From: Diplonema japonicum
Lineage: Eukaryota > Euglenozoa > Diplonemea > Diplonemida > Diplonemidae
Assembly: GCA_964019335.1 (NCBI GenBank)
Contig: OZ025649.1
Span: 682,001 to 746,000 of the forward strand
Direction of reading: 5' to 3'
DNA: 64,000 nucleotides
Every line of letters starts with the position of its first letter. Within the stretch, counting starts at the first letter, position 1. Below the pieces are notes generated by a model, which was not told the origin of the DNA, ran no database searches, and saw nothing but the letters and a program-made list of their open reading frames with translations. This document shows positions 1 through 11,774 of this stretch, piece after piece. The position numbers were made by a program, and so were the translations under genes.

Positions 1-3000
1 ACGTGTGCCAGCTTGATGCCGAAGGCTGTGTTCCAAAGACGTCGCAACTCTCCACTCTGCGGGCACCCTATTACTAAATGCTCTTTGAGCATCACATCCC
101 CCGATAGCGTGGAGGTCAGTGTACAGGCAGTCGATGTGGACCCTTGGCAAGTCGCACCTCGTCAATATTTACAAGCAGCCGGTGGTGCTTATTACAGGCC
201 AGGTTCCGACCCACCTGTAGTGATAGCAGTGTGCGAGGAAAGCCAGGAGGGAAAGGAAGACGTATTTGGGTTGAGCTTTGTTACAGAGTCTGCAAACGGC
301 AGCATCAACCCCAACGACGTGCAGTGCCTGTTGCAGGCCCTGACGTATAGAGCCGCGACGTCACTGGGAAAGGAAGTCATGGTAGTGGACATCACAGCTT
401 CCATGGTTATAAGCACAGCCTACAGCGCTACTGTGTCCGTGCCCGTCGAAGTCGTGCTGCCTTTGGTGGTCATTCCGCCCACAGACTATGTGCTGAGATA
501 CAAGGCCGAGACACCGCGAAGCCCTCTGCAGCTTGTTGCCGGCCCGTCCCTGCCTGGTGCTTATTTGAATCCTTCGCAGCAGCGCAGCTACTCGAATGGC
601 ACTATTGAAGTACGCTTCTGCGAGGGTGTGACAAGCAGCGACATCATCTCCATTGGTGCACCCCTGCAGAGTATGGAAGGCGCTCACCTGTACGACCAGC
701 TTGTTTATGAAATTTCCTACATTCGAGATAAACGACGGTTTGGAAGGCGTAAGTCGTCAGTCTGCGGCACAAAGACAGGGTTTAGGGTGACTTTCGGCGG
801 TGAGGAGGCATGGAACGAGTCTGTAGTGAGGGGTATGTTGCAGACGTTGTCATTCTCGAATGACTCTGAAGTGCCTGCGCGTCCTAGGAGGACGCTTGAG
901 GTGGTATTGAGCGAGTCCCCCAACAGGGACCCCTCACGCCTCCCGTACTTTAGTGCGGTCACATGCGAGGTTAACTTGATTTTTGAGGACGAACCTACGT
1001 TCTGGGTTTTGAGTGACAGAGAGAACTCAGGTGGCGTTCCGTGCCAGGATGCAACGCCGAAGTGCCCTTTCAGAATCTATAGAGGGAACCCTAACCTTGC
1101 CTCTCTTCCTCCTGACCACGCCAGGCACATTCCTCAACAAGCTTTGCTACTGACCTCTGATGCTGTTGTTCAAAACCAGAACTCCCTCACTCACTTCTAT
1201 GGCGGGTACTTCCATGCCATGATCACCCAGGGTTGGTGCCGAGACGATCACATAGGGCTTGAACCGACAGCTGACTTGTATCTTGATGGCAGCAGCCTCA
1301 TGTGGAAGGGCGAGGCTGTGGGCAAGGCTGTGATAACAGATGAATTACAAGCAGTGCCAACAGGCTTGCGCATTGACTTCAACTTAACAAAGCCGCTTGC
1401 TGAAGTGTCGTGTGTGCAAGAGCTTTTAAGAAGAGTTTCTTATACCAGTTCAAAGGTGCGACTTGGTAACAAGATAGTCTCTCTAGAGGTGTATGTGAAC
1501 GACCCCAGCACAGGGCACTCACAACCACTGAGGACTACTATGGGGTTGCGAATTCTGCCGCCGTGTGCAGAAATAAGTCAAAGCTCGCAATATCTTGGAT
1601 ACACTGAAGGCCAGGGCTGGAAGAGGCTTGGAATCTTCGAGTCCTCGACCAACGTGGAGCGCCACGAGGATGCAACAGTCAACTTCTTTGACGGTGGAAC
1701 CATCACTTGCTTCATTGAAGCCAGCACTGCTGACGACCTTCTGGGCCTTGTCCCTTTGCACGGGTCTGAGCTATCTATTCATCTAGACGAGGGGGCAACC
1801 TCCCAACGGCAGGAGATGCTCGTCAAGCTGCGTCCTGACACCATGATCGACGAGGCCAGAATCATAGCCTCTTTCACCGTCCCGCTACCAGGGGAGCCGC
1901 TTGTCATTCACTTGGGCAGCCCGCAGGGGAGATGGTCAGCTACATATGCCTATAACGAGCTCACGACTACTGGGAAGCCGCAAGTTCGGAACAAGGTCTT
2001 AAAAATGCTGCTTGGAATGCTGGCCTACAGGAATGACTCCGACAACCCAACGATCCTGTGCAGGTATGTGGTGGTCACCGTGCAGGACTGGCTGGGGGCC
2101 GAAACCTCGAATGTCATCGAGGTAGACATTACTCCAGTGAACAACCCTACTGAGATTGTGCTTCAGCACCAGAGACTGCTGTACAGACAAGGGACACCTT
2201 CGGTCGAGGGTGGCTTACAGATGTTCCCAGGGGTGGAACTGACTGACGTGGACACTGAAGAGGCAGAACCGGGGGCCATGCTGATAGTAGAGCTGGTGAG
2301 CGGCGATACAGGGCAGGACCGCATCGTGCTGTGCGACAACGAAGAAGTGTCATTCGAGGGCGAGACCGTGTGGGTGGGTGGGGTCAGCGTTGGTATTGCG
2401 AGTTTGAAAAGCAAGACCACCGGCAGAGGCCCTCTCGCTTCAATCACGCTGCACGCAAGTATCAGTTTGCGGGTTTGCGGGTTGATCCTGCGATGTTATT
2501 ACTACGTCAGCGACTCCAAGGTGGTGAAGCAGGGAGTAAGGACGTACGTTGTGAGGTTCAACGCAGGCGACGGTGTGCAGGACTCACGCGCGAAGATTGA
2601 GATCGACGTCACGCAGCCTGTCATTTGGGCACCCACCTTCTCTCTCACCACGAACTACACAGAGCGCGCTGATCCGATCACCCTCAACTCCAAGATCACC
2701 ACTAGCCTGCCGCAATCAATGTATCTCAGCGGTTCTATCCTCACCGTTACTATCATAGTCGGGCACGCACCTGCCGAGGACATTCTCTCATTTTCGAACC
2801 CCCAACTGTTCCTTGTTGAGAAAGGTGTAATTTATGGGAGGGCGCTGGGCAGCAAAGGCATGGTGTTCGGTGAGATGGAGCACTTCCCAAAAGAGGGGCA
2901 GATCCGCATCACCTTCCCAGGCAACTCCCAAGCTATGGCGAAGCACTTGAACGCCTTGTACCGCGCCTTCAAATACGCAAACACCAGTGATGACCCAACC

Positions 3001-5613
3001 CCTGTGGCCCGGAAAATAGAAATGAAGCTGATGTTAGGGGTCGAGGCGCTTGGCACTTCGCTCGGGGCGGATAGACAAGTCAGCTGGCCAGTAACGGGGA
3101 CGGGGTCTGGTGTGGTGACGGTGGAAATGGATGTAGTGGCTATCGACGACAAGACTGTGGTGGACCCCAAGAAGAAGGTGGTGCATGGCGTAGCAGGGCA
3201 GGACGTGTGGTTGTTCGAGAATTGCCACGTTGACGATGTGGACACCCCAATCTTCTATGCACCACACTCATATGTAGAGGTTCTCCTGATTGGGACAGAG
3301 AGGCTCTTCACTGACCACCACGATCTGTGTATATTGCTTCCCCCCGACTCGCATCTCACATATCATACACAGACAGCGACTATTACTTCCTCCAACACCA
3401 CCATTGCGCACGTCGCCACATCATCCGAGGGCCGCGGCATCAAGTTGAAAATCCTTTTGCGTGACTGCCCTCTCCCAGACCTTGTGACAATCATTCGATC
3501 GTTGACGTACAAATGTGTCAAGCCTCCTCCCTTGCCTATCCCTTCTCTGAAGGTGATGAGGTACACAGCCATGATATCGGTACGGGGCGGACCAAGGGTG
3601 GCACCCACCAAGGCAAAGGTCCAGCTACTTGTCGTGCAGAAGCCTCTAGAAATGAGCCCGGGGTTCCAGGACGGTAGTGTCAAATACCTGTACGTGGATG
3701 CTTGGTTTGGACATGCTGTGAACTTCAGCGAACAGGCCTTGTACAACTGTGATGCGAAGCCGACGGGTGCTGTGGTTAGTGTGGGGTTTACCGATAAAAA
3801 GGTAGTAGGAACAGCTGTGGTGATGGATACAAAAAGCAGGAACAGGAGGCATACCATAGCGGAGGGGTTTCCAGAGACAAGGCTGCCGGTGATAGATGAA
3901 GATGTGCTGAGCATCAGGCTAGGCGCGCAGCACATGATCAAGAATGGGTTCATCACGAGAGGAAAGGAAAAGCTCGCACAGGTATCGAAGTACATGGACG
4001 TGACCACGGGCTGCTACGGGATATCGGCTGCTCTGATGAAATCCCAGCGGGCTGCCGCCTTCTTACCCGAGCTGCTTTCAAGCTTCTGGTACGAATCTTC
4101 ATCAAAAGCGCAAACAAGCCCTTATATGGTAACATTGTGCTTGTCGATCGTCCTTTCCTTTGAGGTCGACGGCAAGAAAACCCAATTCAGGATGGCCGAC
4201 CACATCGTCATTGCCGTCCAGCGTAGTTCCGGGGTTTCCCCAAGCAGGGATATTCTGGGCAGTAGGTTCTGCTCCGGCGGTATGAGCCGTCGCTACACAG
4301 ATAGCTAGGTGATGGGTGATGGGTGATGGGTTCACTTCCGTGTTCACACCAATGATCTGGAATTAGTTTTTGTTCTTCTAGAGACCTGTATTTTCAAGCG
4401 TACTCCCACACAGCACGCATTACAGCGGGGCAAGCCATACATGTCGTACAGCAACCAGAGGATAGGGCTGGCCGTGGAGTACCTTACGTCTTCTAACCAC
4501 ACTGCAGCAGGATGCGCGTTGCATTTCTTCATGGTGGTGGAACAAGGGCGGAGAGCGGGGGGGAAACCCTCCAAGCGGATGATAGTACTAGTGGACCGCC
4601 CCACGTTCCTGGCAGAGGTGGACACGGCGATCCACAGGTGCGTGACAATGTCGAAGATAGAAACCATGTGCTTGTACGAAGAACACCTGCGGCCCATGAC
4701 GGGGCCCCTTACACAGTACGACGTGCTGCTGCAGGGGTCTGTGATGCTGGATTTCATCAGGACCATTGGGTCCGTCTTCAAACCAAACGATCCAGGTGTG
4801 GATGGCACTTTTTTTAAAAATTTATTTTACTATTTTTTTTTTTTTTTTTTTTTTTTTTTCGGTCGGGCCGTTGCTAACCACTTCGTTCCTATCATAGTGA
4901 ATTTTTTTTTTTTTTCAATCACAGCGAACCCCTGCCCGATGTATGAACTTGAAGAGAACCAGCCCCTTTCAGCGAGGGTGAACTGCAGGATCAGCACGGT
5001 GGCGCTGGATGACAGTTTCTCGCGGACGCAGTCTGAGGAGGTGTTGCGGCGGATTCGCGAGTCGAACTCGCGTGAGGTGTCGTCGCTGAAAGACGCGCTT
5101 CAGAGGCAGAAGGACGAACAACTGCAGGAGCTTGTTGACCTACACACGCAGAACGAACAGCTAAAGCACACTTTAGCACAGACTGAGAACTTGCTGATGG
5201 AGTCGAAGCGGAGCATCAAAGAACTTAATGCCAACCACCAGTCAGGGCACGATCCCCACCAGTCGATTATAACACCAGTTAAACAGTACCAGCCAGCAGG
5301 GCAGGCTCCGCAGAGCCCACTCGAGTACACACCTGGTCACAACCGGTATGCAGTAGGAAGCCCTGGCCCTGTCACAGTCGGTGGTGGTGGTGCGTCAATT
5401 AATATCTACCCTGCCGGCAATGGTCCTAGTGGTTCTAGCATCGAAGTGACGCATCCCCACCGTCCTGGCTACTCCGGGCCTGTGCGCTCTCCTGGATCCG
5501 TCTATGCCTCCCCCCGACCTTCCTCCCCCCGCCCTGGGGACATCCACCCAAGATATGCCTCCCCTCCAGGCAGCAGACCTCCAAGGGATTCCAAACCTTC
5601 TTGGAAGATGTAA
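1..5613 (+). CDS. Very large protein with cadherin/CSPG-like beta repeats, coiled-coil and Pro-rich tail (5' partial)
   Basis: The frame is open from base 1, so the gene starts upstream of the window. Proposed exons are <1-4279, 4382-4795 and 4925-5613; both joins keep phase and the second intron contains a long T run. The first ~1420 residues hold at least five spaced copies of a pattern like 'LL..l.Y.n.s..P....R.v.v.v.D' (for example near bases 330, 835, 1425, 2010 and 2960), as in cadherin-like/CSPG repeats of large adhesive proteins. Residues from about 5010 to 5220 bp form a charged coiled coil, followed by a Pro/Gly/Ser-rich tail. No transmembrane segment is visible in the part present. 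An extracellular or structural role is inferred from the repeats only. The coiled-coil tail is unusual for a secreted adhesin, so the compartment is open. Confidence 0.75.
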
Positions 5614-5709
5614 AAAAAAAGAGAAAAAAAAGGCACACTTTTTTTTTTTCTTAATAGGAAGATGTTGCGAACCCTCGCCCTGCACCCTTTCTTTTTTTTG
5701 TTTTTTTTT

Positions 5710-5741
<32 letters not shown>

Positions 5742-6265
5742 TTTCTCTCCCGCTGTACGTATTACTAATTGTTAATTATTTTTTTTTTCTTAAGAAGTAG
5801 CAAAAGGGAAATTCCAAAGAAGCCTGCTTTGTCTCATCTTTTTTTCTGGTTCCCTTCTTTTTTTGTTTTGCTGGCTTTTTTTATTTTTAAAAGAAGGAAG
5901 GGAAAGAAAAAAGAAAAAAAAGAGAAAAGAATGGGCGAAAGAAAAAGAATGAAAAAAAAAGGGTGACTGCACCCTGTTTTTTTGTTTGTAGATGTTTTCT
6001 TATTTTTTTTTATATTTTTTTTTTTCAAAATGAAAACGGGATGAAGCCGCTGGACTATCCAGTGAGCGCGAAAAGAAAGAAAAACACAAAAAAAAGAAAC
6101 CGTTGTCTAAATTATATTTCGTTCCCTTCTGTAGGTGTATCCCTCCCCCCCCCCCCCCCCACCTTCCACTTTACTTGTCTAAAGATATTCCATGTCACAT
6201 CCACTACCCAGACTTTAAATATAAAAAGGAGAGGGGGGGGAAGAAAGAGTGGGAGAACAACGCAA
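5614..6265 (+). other. Intergenic pyrimidine-rich spacer
   Basis: This spacer is made of poly-T, short A-rich stretches and a C run at about 6137-6155. The ORFs that cross it are low-complexity Phe/Lys runs. The CT-rich stretch ending in AAG near 6184 is a candidate trans-splice acceptor for the next gene. No RNA gene was seen. Confidence 0.6.
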
Positions 6266-7135
6266 ATGGATCCGTATCTAAGAGAGGCCAGCAGGTCACT
6301 GTCGAACACAGACATAGCGTTGGCTAACGCAGTGAAGTATATGAGTGATTTAAAAGTCAGTGGAATGGAGTCACCTGTAAGGTCCCCATTTAGAAGTGTC
6401 TCTGATGGGGTATCAGGAGCACAAATCGTGCGATCTTGTGAGGATGATACAAAGAGACTTTTACAGGAGTCCAGCGCGTTGAAGGCGTTGTTGTCAACTG
6501 GGATCCCAGAACCAGCACCGCACACACCAACCATTATACCTACTTTGATGGCCTCGCGCAACGAGGTCATATCAAAGACCATTGAGAATGCCATGTCAAT
6601 GATGCCCGGGTGGTCCAGGCCCGACCCATGTGGCTCAGACCCCCTTCTTAACGAAGCGCTTCTTGAGGCGCTTTGCGTACGAAACGAAAACGGCATGTGG
6701 ATCCCTGATCAGACTGTAATACACAATCGGCGCACTGCCCTCCGAGAAGCTTGGGAGGAACGCACAATAGAAAACATCAACAAGCTTTGCAAACAGGAAG
6801 TTTCTGCCAGGTTCGAAATCGAGAAAGCATGTGAATACGACTATGGCGGTCTAGAGAGGCTCGAAATGCAGACCAAGTCAGACAGGCTTGATTCCATCCT
6901 TGCCAGCGAAGCAGCACGAGGGAAGCAACGGCCCTTGCACCCGATCCCCTCCAACACCGTCGATACGCAGGACCTTACGAAATGGCTAATCGCCAAAAAG
7001 GGCTGGACGCCATACGATGCGGCTTCGTTCGCCAGCAAGCAGCGAATGGAAACAGACAACCCGCGCCCTCAGTGGGTTCGCATAGAAGAGCCCCTCCCAG
7101 ACGGCACGTGCATCGCCCGTTGGGTGCAACAGTGA
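6266..7135 (+). CDS. Unrecognised 289-aa acidic/helical protein
   Basis: I do not recognise this protein. The start is the first in-frame ATG after a CT tract ending near 6184; the longer upstream frame is low-complexity and is not used. The product begins MDPYLREASRSL, is predicted mostly helical, and has a charged central stretch (about residues 150-210) that may form a short coiled coil. It has no signal peptide, membrane segment or metal-binding motif. The single exon and ordinary codon use support a real gene. The next gene starts 224 bp downstream on the same strand. Confidence 0.65.
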   Translation: MDPYLREASRSLSNTDIALANAVKYMSDLKVSGMESPVRSPFRSVSDGVSGAQIVRSCEDDTKRLLQESSALKALLSTGIPEPAPHTPTIIPTLMASRNEVISKTIENAMSMMPGWSRPDPCGSDPLLNEALLEALCVRNENGMWIPDQTVIHNRRTALREAWEERTIENINKLCKQEVSARFEIEKACEYDYGGLERLEMQTKSDRLDSILASEAARGKQRPLHPIPSNTVDTQDLTKWLIAKKGWTPYDAASFASKQRMETDNPRPQWVRIEEPLPDGTCIARWVQQ

Positions 7136-7359
7136 GGCACCATCATCGCTAGATACAATGTGTCCCCTTCCCACCTTTGTATATAACTTGTTTATTTCTT
7201 TCTTCTTTTTTTTTTTATTGGGAGCGAAAGATCGTGTAACGCTAGACGTATCCCTTCCATTGTTGTTTTCTCTTTTTTTTTTTTGTGAGATCTTGCGGCT
7301 GCTTGAAAGAACAATTCACTCACACTCTCTCCCCCCCCCGCTCAGGTCGCCGTCCCGAA

Positions 7360-8133
7360 ATGAGGAAAGGCACACGCATGAGGAACGTGGGTAGCGAGGC
7401 AGAGAAGAAAAGACTGGCAGACAAGATCGCTGCAGTGGAAAGCCAGATGGGGAAGACATCGGGAGGGTTCGACAGCGGGATCACGGGGTACAAGGCAGGG
7501 ACCAAGACGAAATGCAGCACGGGGGGGAAAGTGTGTGACAGCGCAAGGAAGAAGATCCACTCGGAGGAGGTGATTGTGCGGCGAGCGGATGGTGGAGTGA
7601 AGCTGGAGATCCTTCTAGAGCCTTGGAACGGCGCCCCGCCTGTGATGGTGCGGAGGGTTGTAGGGGCGAACCAAGCAGTGGTTCCTGCACTGCTGCAGAA
7701 CGGTGAAACAGTGGCGGTCCTTGAGGAGCCTGGGTGGCGTCTTAGGCATCAGGAATTCGTGAAGATCAACCGATGGGGGGACGAACCGTGCTCGGGGTAT
7801 ATCCAGAAGATCCACCTGGACTCTGTTTCCATGATTAAGCACAACAAGTCCTGGGTTCACACCAAAGCCAAGCCTGACCTGCTCCCCAACTCCAAGATGC
7901 TCCGTGAGGACATCATCAAGGACACCCGTGGCTACCCCAAACGCGACCTCCGTTGGGAGTGGAACGGCAAGACCCTCTCCTGTCCTGTCCGCCTCACCGA
8001 CGCTCGCGACACGCTCGACGGCCAGGTCATCGCGACACCACCAACTTACACAGATAAACGCCACTCCTCGGACTTGATCGCAGGTTTCCACCCCATGGCG
8101 CCCCCCAAGCAAGTGGTGGTTTGCCCCCGTTAG
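7360..8133 (+). CDS. Unrecognised 257-aa basic protein
   Basis: The start ATG at 7360 follows a nearly pure CT/C tract ending in CAG at 7345, a good trans-splice acceptor. A second in-frame ATG lies six codons later. The N-terminal ~60 residues are Lys/Gly-rich and probably disordered. The centre (about residues 80-190) looks like a folded domain rich in Trp, Gly and beta-type residues, and it ends in a Pro-rich tail. I cannot place it in a family. Nothing visible suggests secretion or membrane insertion. Confidence 0.65.
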   Translation: MRKGTRMRNVGSEAEKKRLADKIAAVESQMGKTSGGFDSGITGYKAGTKTKCSTGGKVCDSARKKIHSEEVIVRRADGGVKLEILLEPWNGAPPVMVRRVVGANQAVVPALLQNGETVAVLEEPGWRLRHQEFVKINRWGDEPCSGYIQKIHLDSVSMIKHNKSWVHTKAKPDLLPNSKMLREDIIKDTRGYPKRDLRWEWNGKTLSCPVRLTDARDTLDGQVIATPPTYTDKRHSSDLIAGFHPMAPPKQVVVCPR

Positions 8134-8568
8134 CATTCTCTACGTTGCAATGATGCCATTCATGTGAACCTTGCAGACCTGACGTGACATGTTTTTTTTT
8201 TTTTCCCCGGTCGGGAGAAGTACTCTCCAACCTGCTGGGACGCTAGTAGGAGCCATTGAAGGGTGCCTCTCGCCTGATGAGGACAGCACCTGGAGGAGTC
8301 GCGAGATATGTCCGAAACTGAGAGATACCTAGTACTCCCTTTTTAGGGCATGCGGCTTTCGTCTCAGGGAGCTTGCATGTTAATTTGAATTTTTTTTTTT
8401 TTTGCATTGTGTTGTACCTTGCCCATTCGCTTCAAACTGTACATGCCTTCGAAGTGAGCGCTTTTCTTCTTTATTTCCTCTTTTCTTGTTTTTTCTTTTC
8501 ACAATACTCTTCTCCGCAACAGCATATCTCAGGGGGCAAAAAGAAGCCAGACGACGACCCCCTGCATC
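8134..8568 (+). other. Intergenic spacer with structured repeat and acceptor tract
   Basis: It contains T runs near 8192-8203 and 8391-8403, a structured repeat at 8260-8330 (listed separately), and a CT-rich tract ending in CAG at 8532 that probably serves the next gene. No coding signal was seen. Confidence 0.55.
8260..8330 (+). repeat. Structured dispersed repeat, copy 1 (hammerhead-like core)
   Basis: This ~70-nt stretch is clearly homologous to 16377-16440. It contains CTGATGA (8274-8280), then GGAC...GTCC, which can pair around a loop, then GAAAC (8314-8318). Outer arms 8262-8272 and 8319-8329 can also pair, mostly Watson-Crick and G-U. The order CTGATGA / helix II / GAAA resembles a hammerhead ribozyme core, but there is no third helix and no clear UH cleavage site. 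It may be a decayed ribozyme, another structured RNA, or a mobile-element end. Confidence 0.5.
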
Positions 8569-10512
8569 ATGATGAAGGTCTGGCTTGTACTGGCGTGTGC
8601 AACTGTGTGCGCGTGTGAAGAGCTTGTGGGGTGGGGGTGCATGGGGGATGACTTAGAAGATGTTAACGCAAGGTGCGGTGCTGATATCAGCACGAAGAGC
8701 TGTGCAGAGTGGTGCGAGAAGACAGTAGGGTGCGCTGCGTGGGTGTACAGTACGGAAACGAAGTGCTGCGAGTTAAAGGCAGCTTGCAACACACGGCAAG
8801 CAGACGACATCTATGTGTCAGGCACCGTTGACATCCAGGACCTTTGGGACGCAGACTGTCCAGGTGAAGACATCTTCGTCAACGGTGTTTACCAAAAGAA
8901 GTGCGACATCACCCTCGACCACTGCCTACAGCGATGTGACACGACCGCTGGATGCGGCGCTGTGGTCCACAACTACGAAGAGAGCCCTTCCGGTGCCAAG
9001 GGGAAGTGGACAGACGGCTGTTGCTGGCTCAAAAAGTCCTGCACATCCCCCAAGAAGATGGATGGTAAACACGCTGTAGTGTTCCGACAAAAGGTTGAGA
9101 AGTTGAGCCTCTGGGACGCAGATTGCCCTGGCGAAGACGTCTTCATCAACGGCGTTTACCAGAAGAAATGCGACATCACCTTCGACCACTGCCTAGACAG
9201 GTGTGGAAGGACACCTGGTTGCAGCGCTGTCGTGTATAACTACGACGAGAACTACTCAGGCGACAAGGGGAAGTGGACAGACGGTTGCTGCTGGCTTAAG
9301 AAGTCCTGCAAGTCACCGAAGCCGATGGTGGGCAAGCACGCAGTTCTATTCCAGTTAAAACAACACCCCGAGCAAGGCCAGAAGGCAGAGGACGCGCAGC
9401 CAGTAAAGTTGCCGAAGAACGAATACGGGTCGGTGCAACTGACACAGCTCATCTTTGACCCACCGTTGGAATCTGATATCAAGAGCACGACAGCTCCCCA
9501 GGGAGAGAGCCCGCAAGGTGAAGGACCAGAGAAGCTGTTCGACAACAAGCACGACACTAAGTGGGTCGACTTTAGGTATGAATCTCTGTATATGCTAAGT
9601 CACACAGACACGCACCCGTGATCATAGAGCTGAACCGTGCAGTTGATGTACAATCGTACAAGTTGGTGATGGGAAACGACTCACCGGAACGCGACCCGAT
9701 GGCTTGGAGGCTTTCGGGGTCAGAGAACGGGGTAGTGTGGGAGGAAATGTCCGAGGTGACGGAGGACGTGGGCATTGCAAGGCTCTCGGAGTCGAAAGCT
9801 TATGAGACGAAAGGGTCTTGGAAGTGGCTCAAATTTGAGGTTCTTTCCATCAGAGCACAGCCGGGCAAGGTGAAGGCAGTGTCGGTGGAAGCCACTGTCA
9901 TCGATGGCATTGCGTGTGAAGGCGGCGATCTTGTTGTCAACGGATACTACCAAAGGGCATGCGGGATAGAGGAGTCGATGTGCCGGATGGTGTGCAGCAG
10001 GACGCTGTCGTGTTCCCTCTACACGTACGAGCTGGAGACGAAGTGCTGTGCTTTGAAAACGTCGTGCAGTGACCACCGGGAGCAATACGGGCGACACGTG
10101 TACATCGTGCGTCACACCCACTACCCGCAGCAGTACCCTGGCGGCAGATCGCCTGTCGAAACGATGAAAGACGCAATGGAGGGGCACGACCTCAATGACG
10201 TCAAGGAGGTCTTAGACCTACTGTCGAAGGTGTGCAACACAGTACCCCCAGTTACAATACTCAGGACCACGATCACGACGAGGTGATGAAGGCCGTTCTA
10301 GAATGGGCCGAGAGGGAAGAAGAAGACCTCCTCAACGCCAGCGAAGAGACCGAAAAAGAAACAGACTTTGTGCTGCCGTGGTTCGCACTGCCGAGGTACA
10401 TTCCTTTCTTTAAATTCATTATTGAGAAGAAACTCCCTTTTTTTACAGGAAGCAAGCGCCCCGTGATCTGAATGTAATGCTACAAGAGCTTGAGATGCCA
10501 AGGAGGAACTAG
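8569..10512 (+). CDS. Secreted cysteine-rich protein with PAN/apple-like modules and F5/8-type-C-like domain
   Basis: Proposed exons are 8569-9575, 9608-10229, 10265-10395 and 10449-10512 (607 aa). The N-terminus is a clear signal peptide (about residues 1-17). Four cysteine-rich modules of about 80 residues follow: one near residues 20-85, two close copies at 8842-9090 and 9109-9357, and one after the third domain (about bases 9905-10110). Their cysteine spacing resembles PAN/apple folds. Between them lies a discoidin-like (F5/8 type C) domain. Its 'LFDNKHDTKWVDF' half and its 'VIIELN..VDVQSYKLV' half are joined across the 32-nt intron 9576-9607, which supports that splice. A surface or secreted role in carbohydrate or protein binding is inferred. 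The tail is acidic, with no membrane anchor. Confidence 0.8.
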
Positions 10513-10619
10513 TAGAAAAGAAAGGGAGAAAGTGTTGCTTCTCTGCTCAAAGAATGCGATACTTGTAGTACTTGAGTTACATTTAGCGTTTTACATCGTC
10601 AAACAACAAGCCTTTAGGC

Positions 10620-11541
10620 ATGGATGTAGAGATTTTGTATGGGTTGCTGATCGCTGTCCTTTGCGTGCTGCTAGCGGCGCTGGTGACCCAATTGGCATAC
10701 AGGCATGGACAACGAAGACTTGCGAGAGAAACAGCGGAACAATCTCCGCCCTTGGAGACAGTGGTGGTGAGCATTGCGAATGTTGAGGAATCGCAGGTTG
10801 TGAGGGTTCCAAGGGTTTGTATGAATTGTGGGGAATTTGTGCATCCAGCTTTGATCAGCGGACACCTTGAGGTGTGCCGGTTACGGCAGCAGCAACAACA
10901 GCAGCAGCAACAGCCGCAGACTACACAGCGCCCCCCCTCTCCTGCCTCCAGCTCTTCCTCCGAACAGCTTTCTAGTGATGACACCACATGTGTCATCTGC
11001 CTCTCCAAACGACGCACCGTTGCCTTCGTCCCTTGCGGGCACTGGACGTGCTGCAAAGCTTGTGCCAAGCAAGTTGAATGCTGCCCTTTGTGTCGAAACG
11101 ACATCACCCAGTACCTCCTCGTCAGCGGCGAGACAGTCAACAAGGTATTAAAAAAGAAGAATATAAAGGTCAAGAAAATATAAATAGTGTCCTGTCTGCA
11201 GCCTCCAGATACACCACACCTTCTACACCTCACACAGAGAGGTGTGTAGAATACAGATGAAGATGCGAGAAGAGCGTAAGAAGGAAGAAGAAGAAGCTGG
11301 ACTCGCACGGCAGGCATCTATAGTCAGCATGAAGGAGATACAAAGTGATGACGCGAAGTGCTGTGTGTGTCTAAAGAAGCCGCGGGAGGTATGGACTGGG
11401 GGGGTCTTCAAGTATTTTATTGTGCAGGTGGCGTTCTCTCCGTGCGGGCATTGGTCCACGTGCACAGACTGTGCTGAGGGGATAAAAAAGTGCCCCATTT
11501 GCAATACCGAGATAGCCAAGTCTCTCACCATTTATGCGTGA
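10620..11541 (+). CDS. Membrane-anchored RING-finger E3 ligase-like protein, probably with two RINGs
   Basis: Proposed exons are 10620-11144, 11257-11388 and 11428-11541. The first exon has an N-terminal membrane helix (about residues 5-27), a CxxC...HxxxC zinc-finger-like motif, a poly-Gln stretch, and a C3HC4 RING (CVIC...CGHW...CPLC). The last two exons form a second, similar RING (CCVC...CGHW...CPIC) that is continuous only after removing the in-frame 39-nt intron 11389-11427. Joining the two through 11145-11256 keeps phase. Alternatively the first RING gene ends at 11183 and a second small gene starts at 11257. The 59-nt gap and lack of an acceptor tract favour one gene. Ubiquitin transfer at a membrane is inferred from the RING family. 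Confidence 0.7.
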
Positions 11542-11774
11542 CACCTATGCTTCCCTGCACTTGGCTGGTGATCGTGACGACAGAACGCGATGACACGAAA
11601 GCCTCAGCAAAGGGGATTGTGTTCAGCAGCTATTGGGCTTTTACCTTCAACCCGCATCTTTCGTTTTCTGTTCAGTTCGGATATTTATTACTTCTCATAC
11701 CTCCTCTCTGCACCACAGACATCACAACAGGGAAAGCGGACAGGTTTACAGAATATGACCTGCGCCCAATTAAG

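Noticed and set aside
8260..8330. A functional hammerhead ribozyme
   Set aside because: The core order is present but there is no third helix and no UH cleavage site, and the second copy has changed core bases. I kept it only as a structured repeat.
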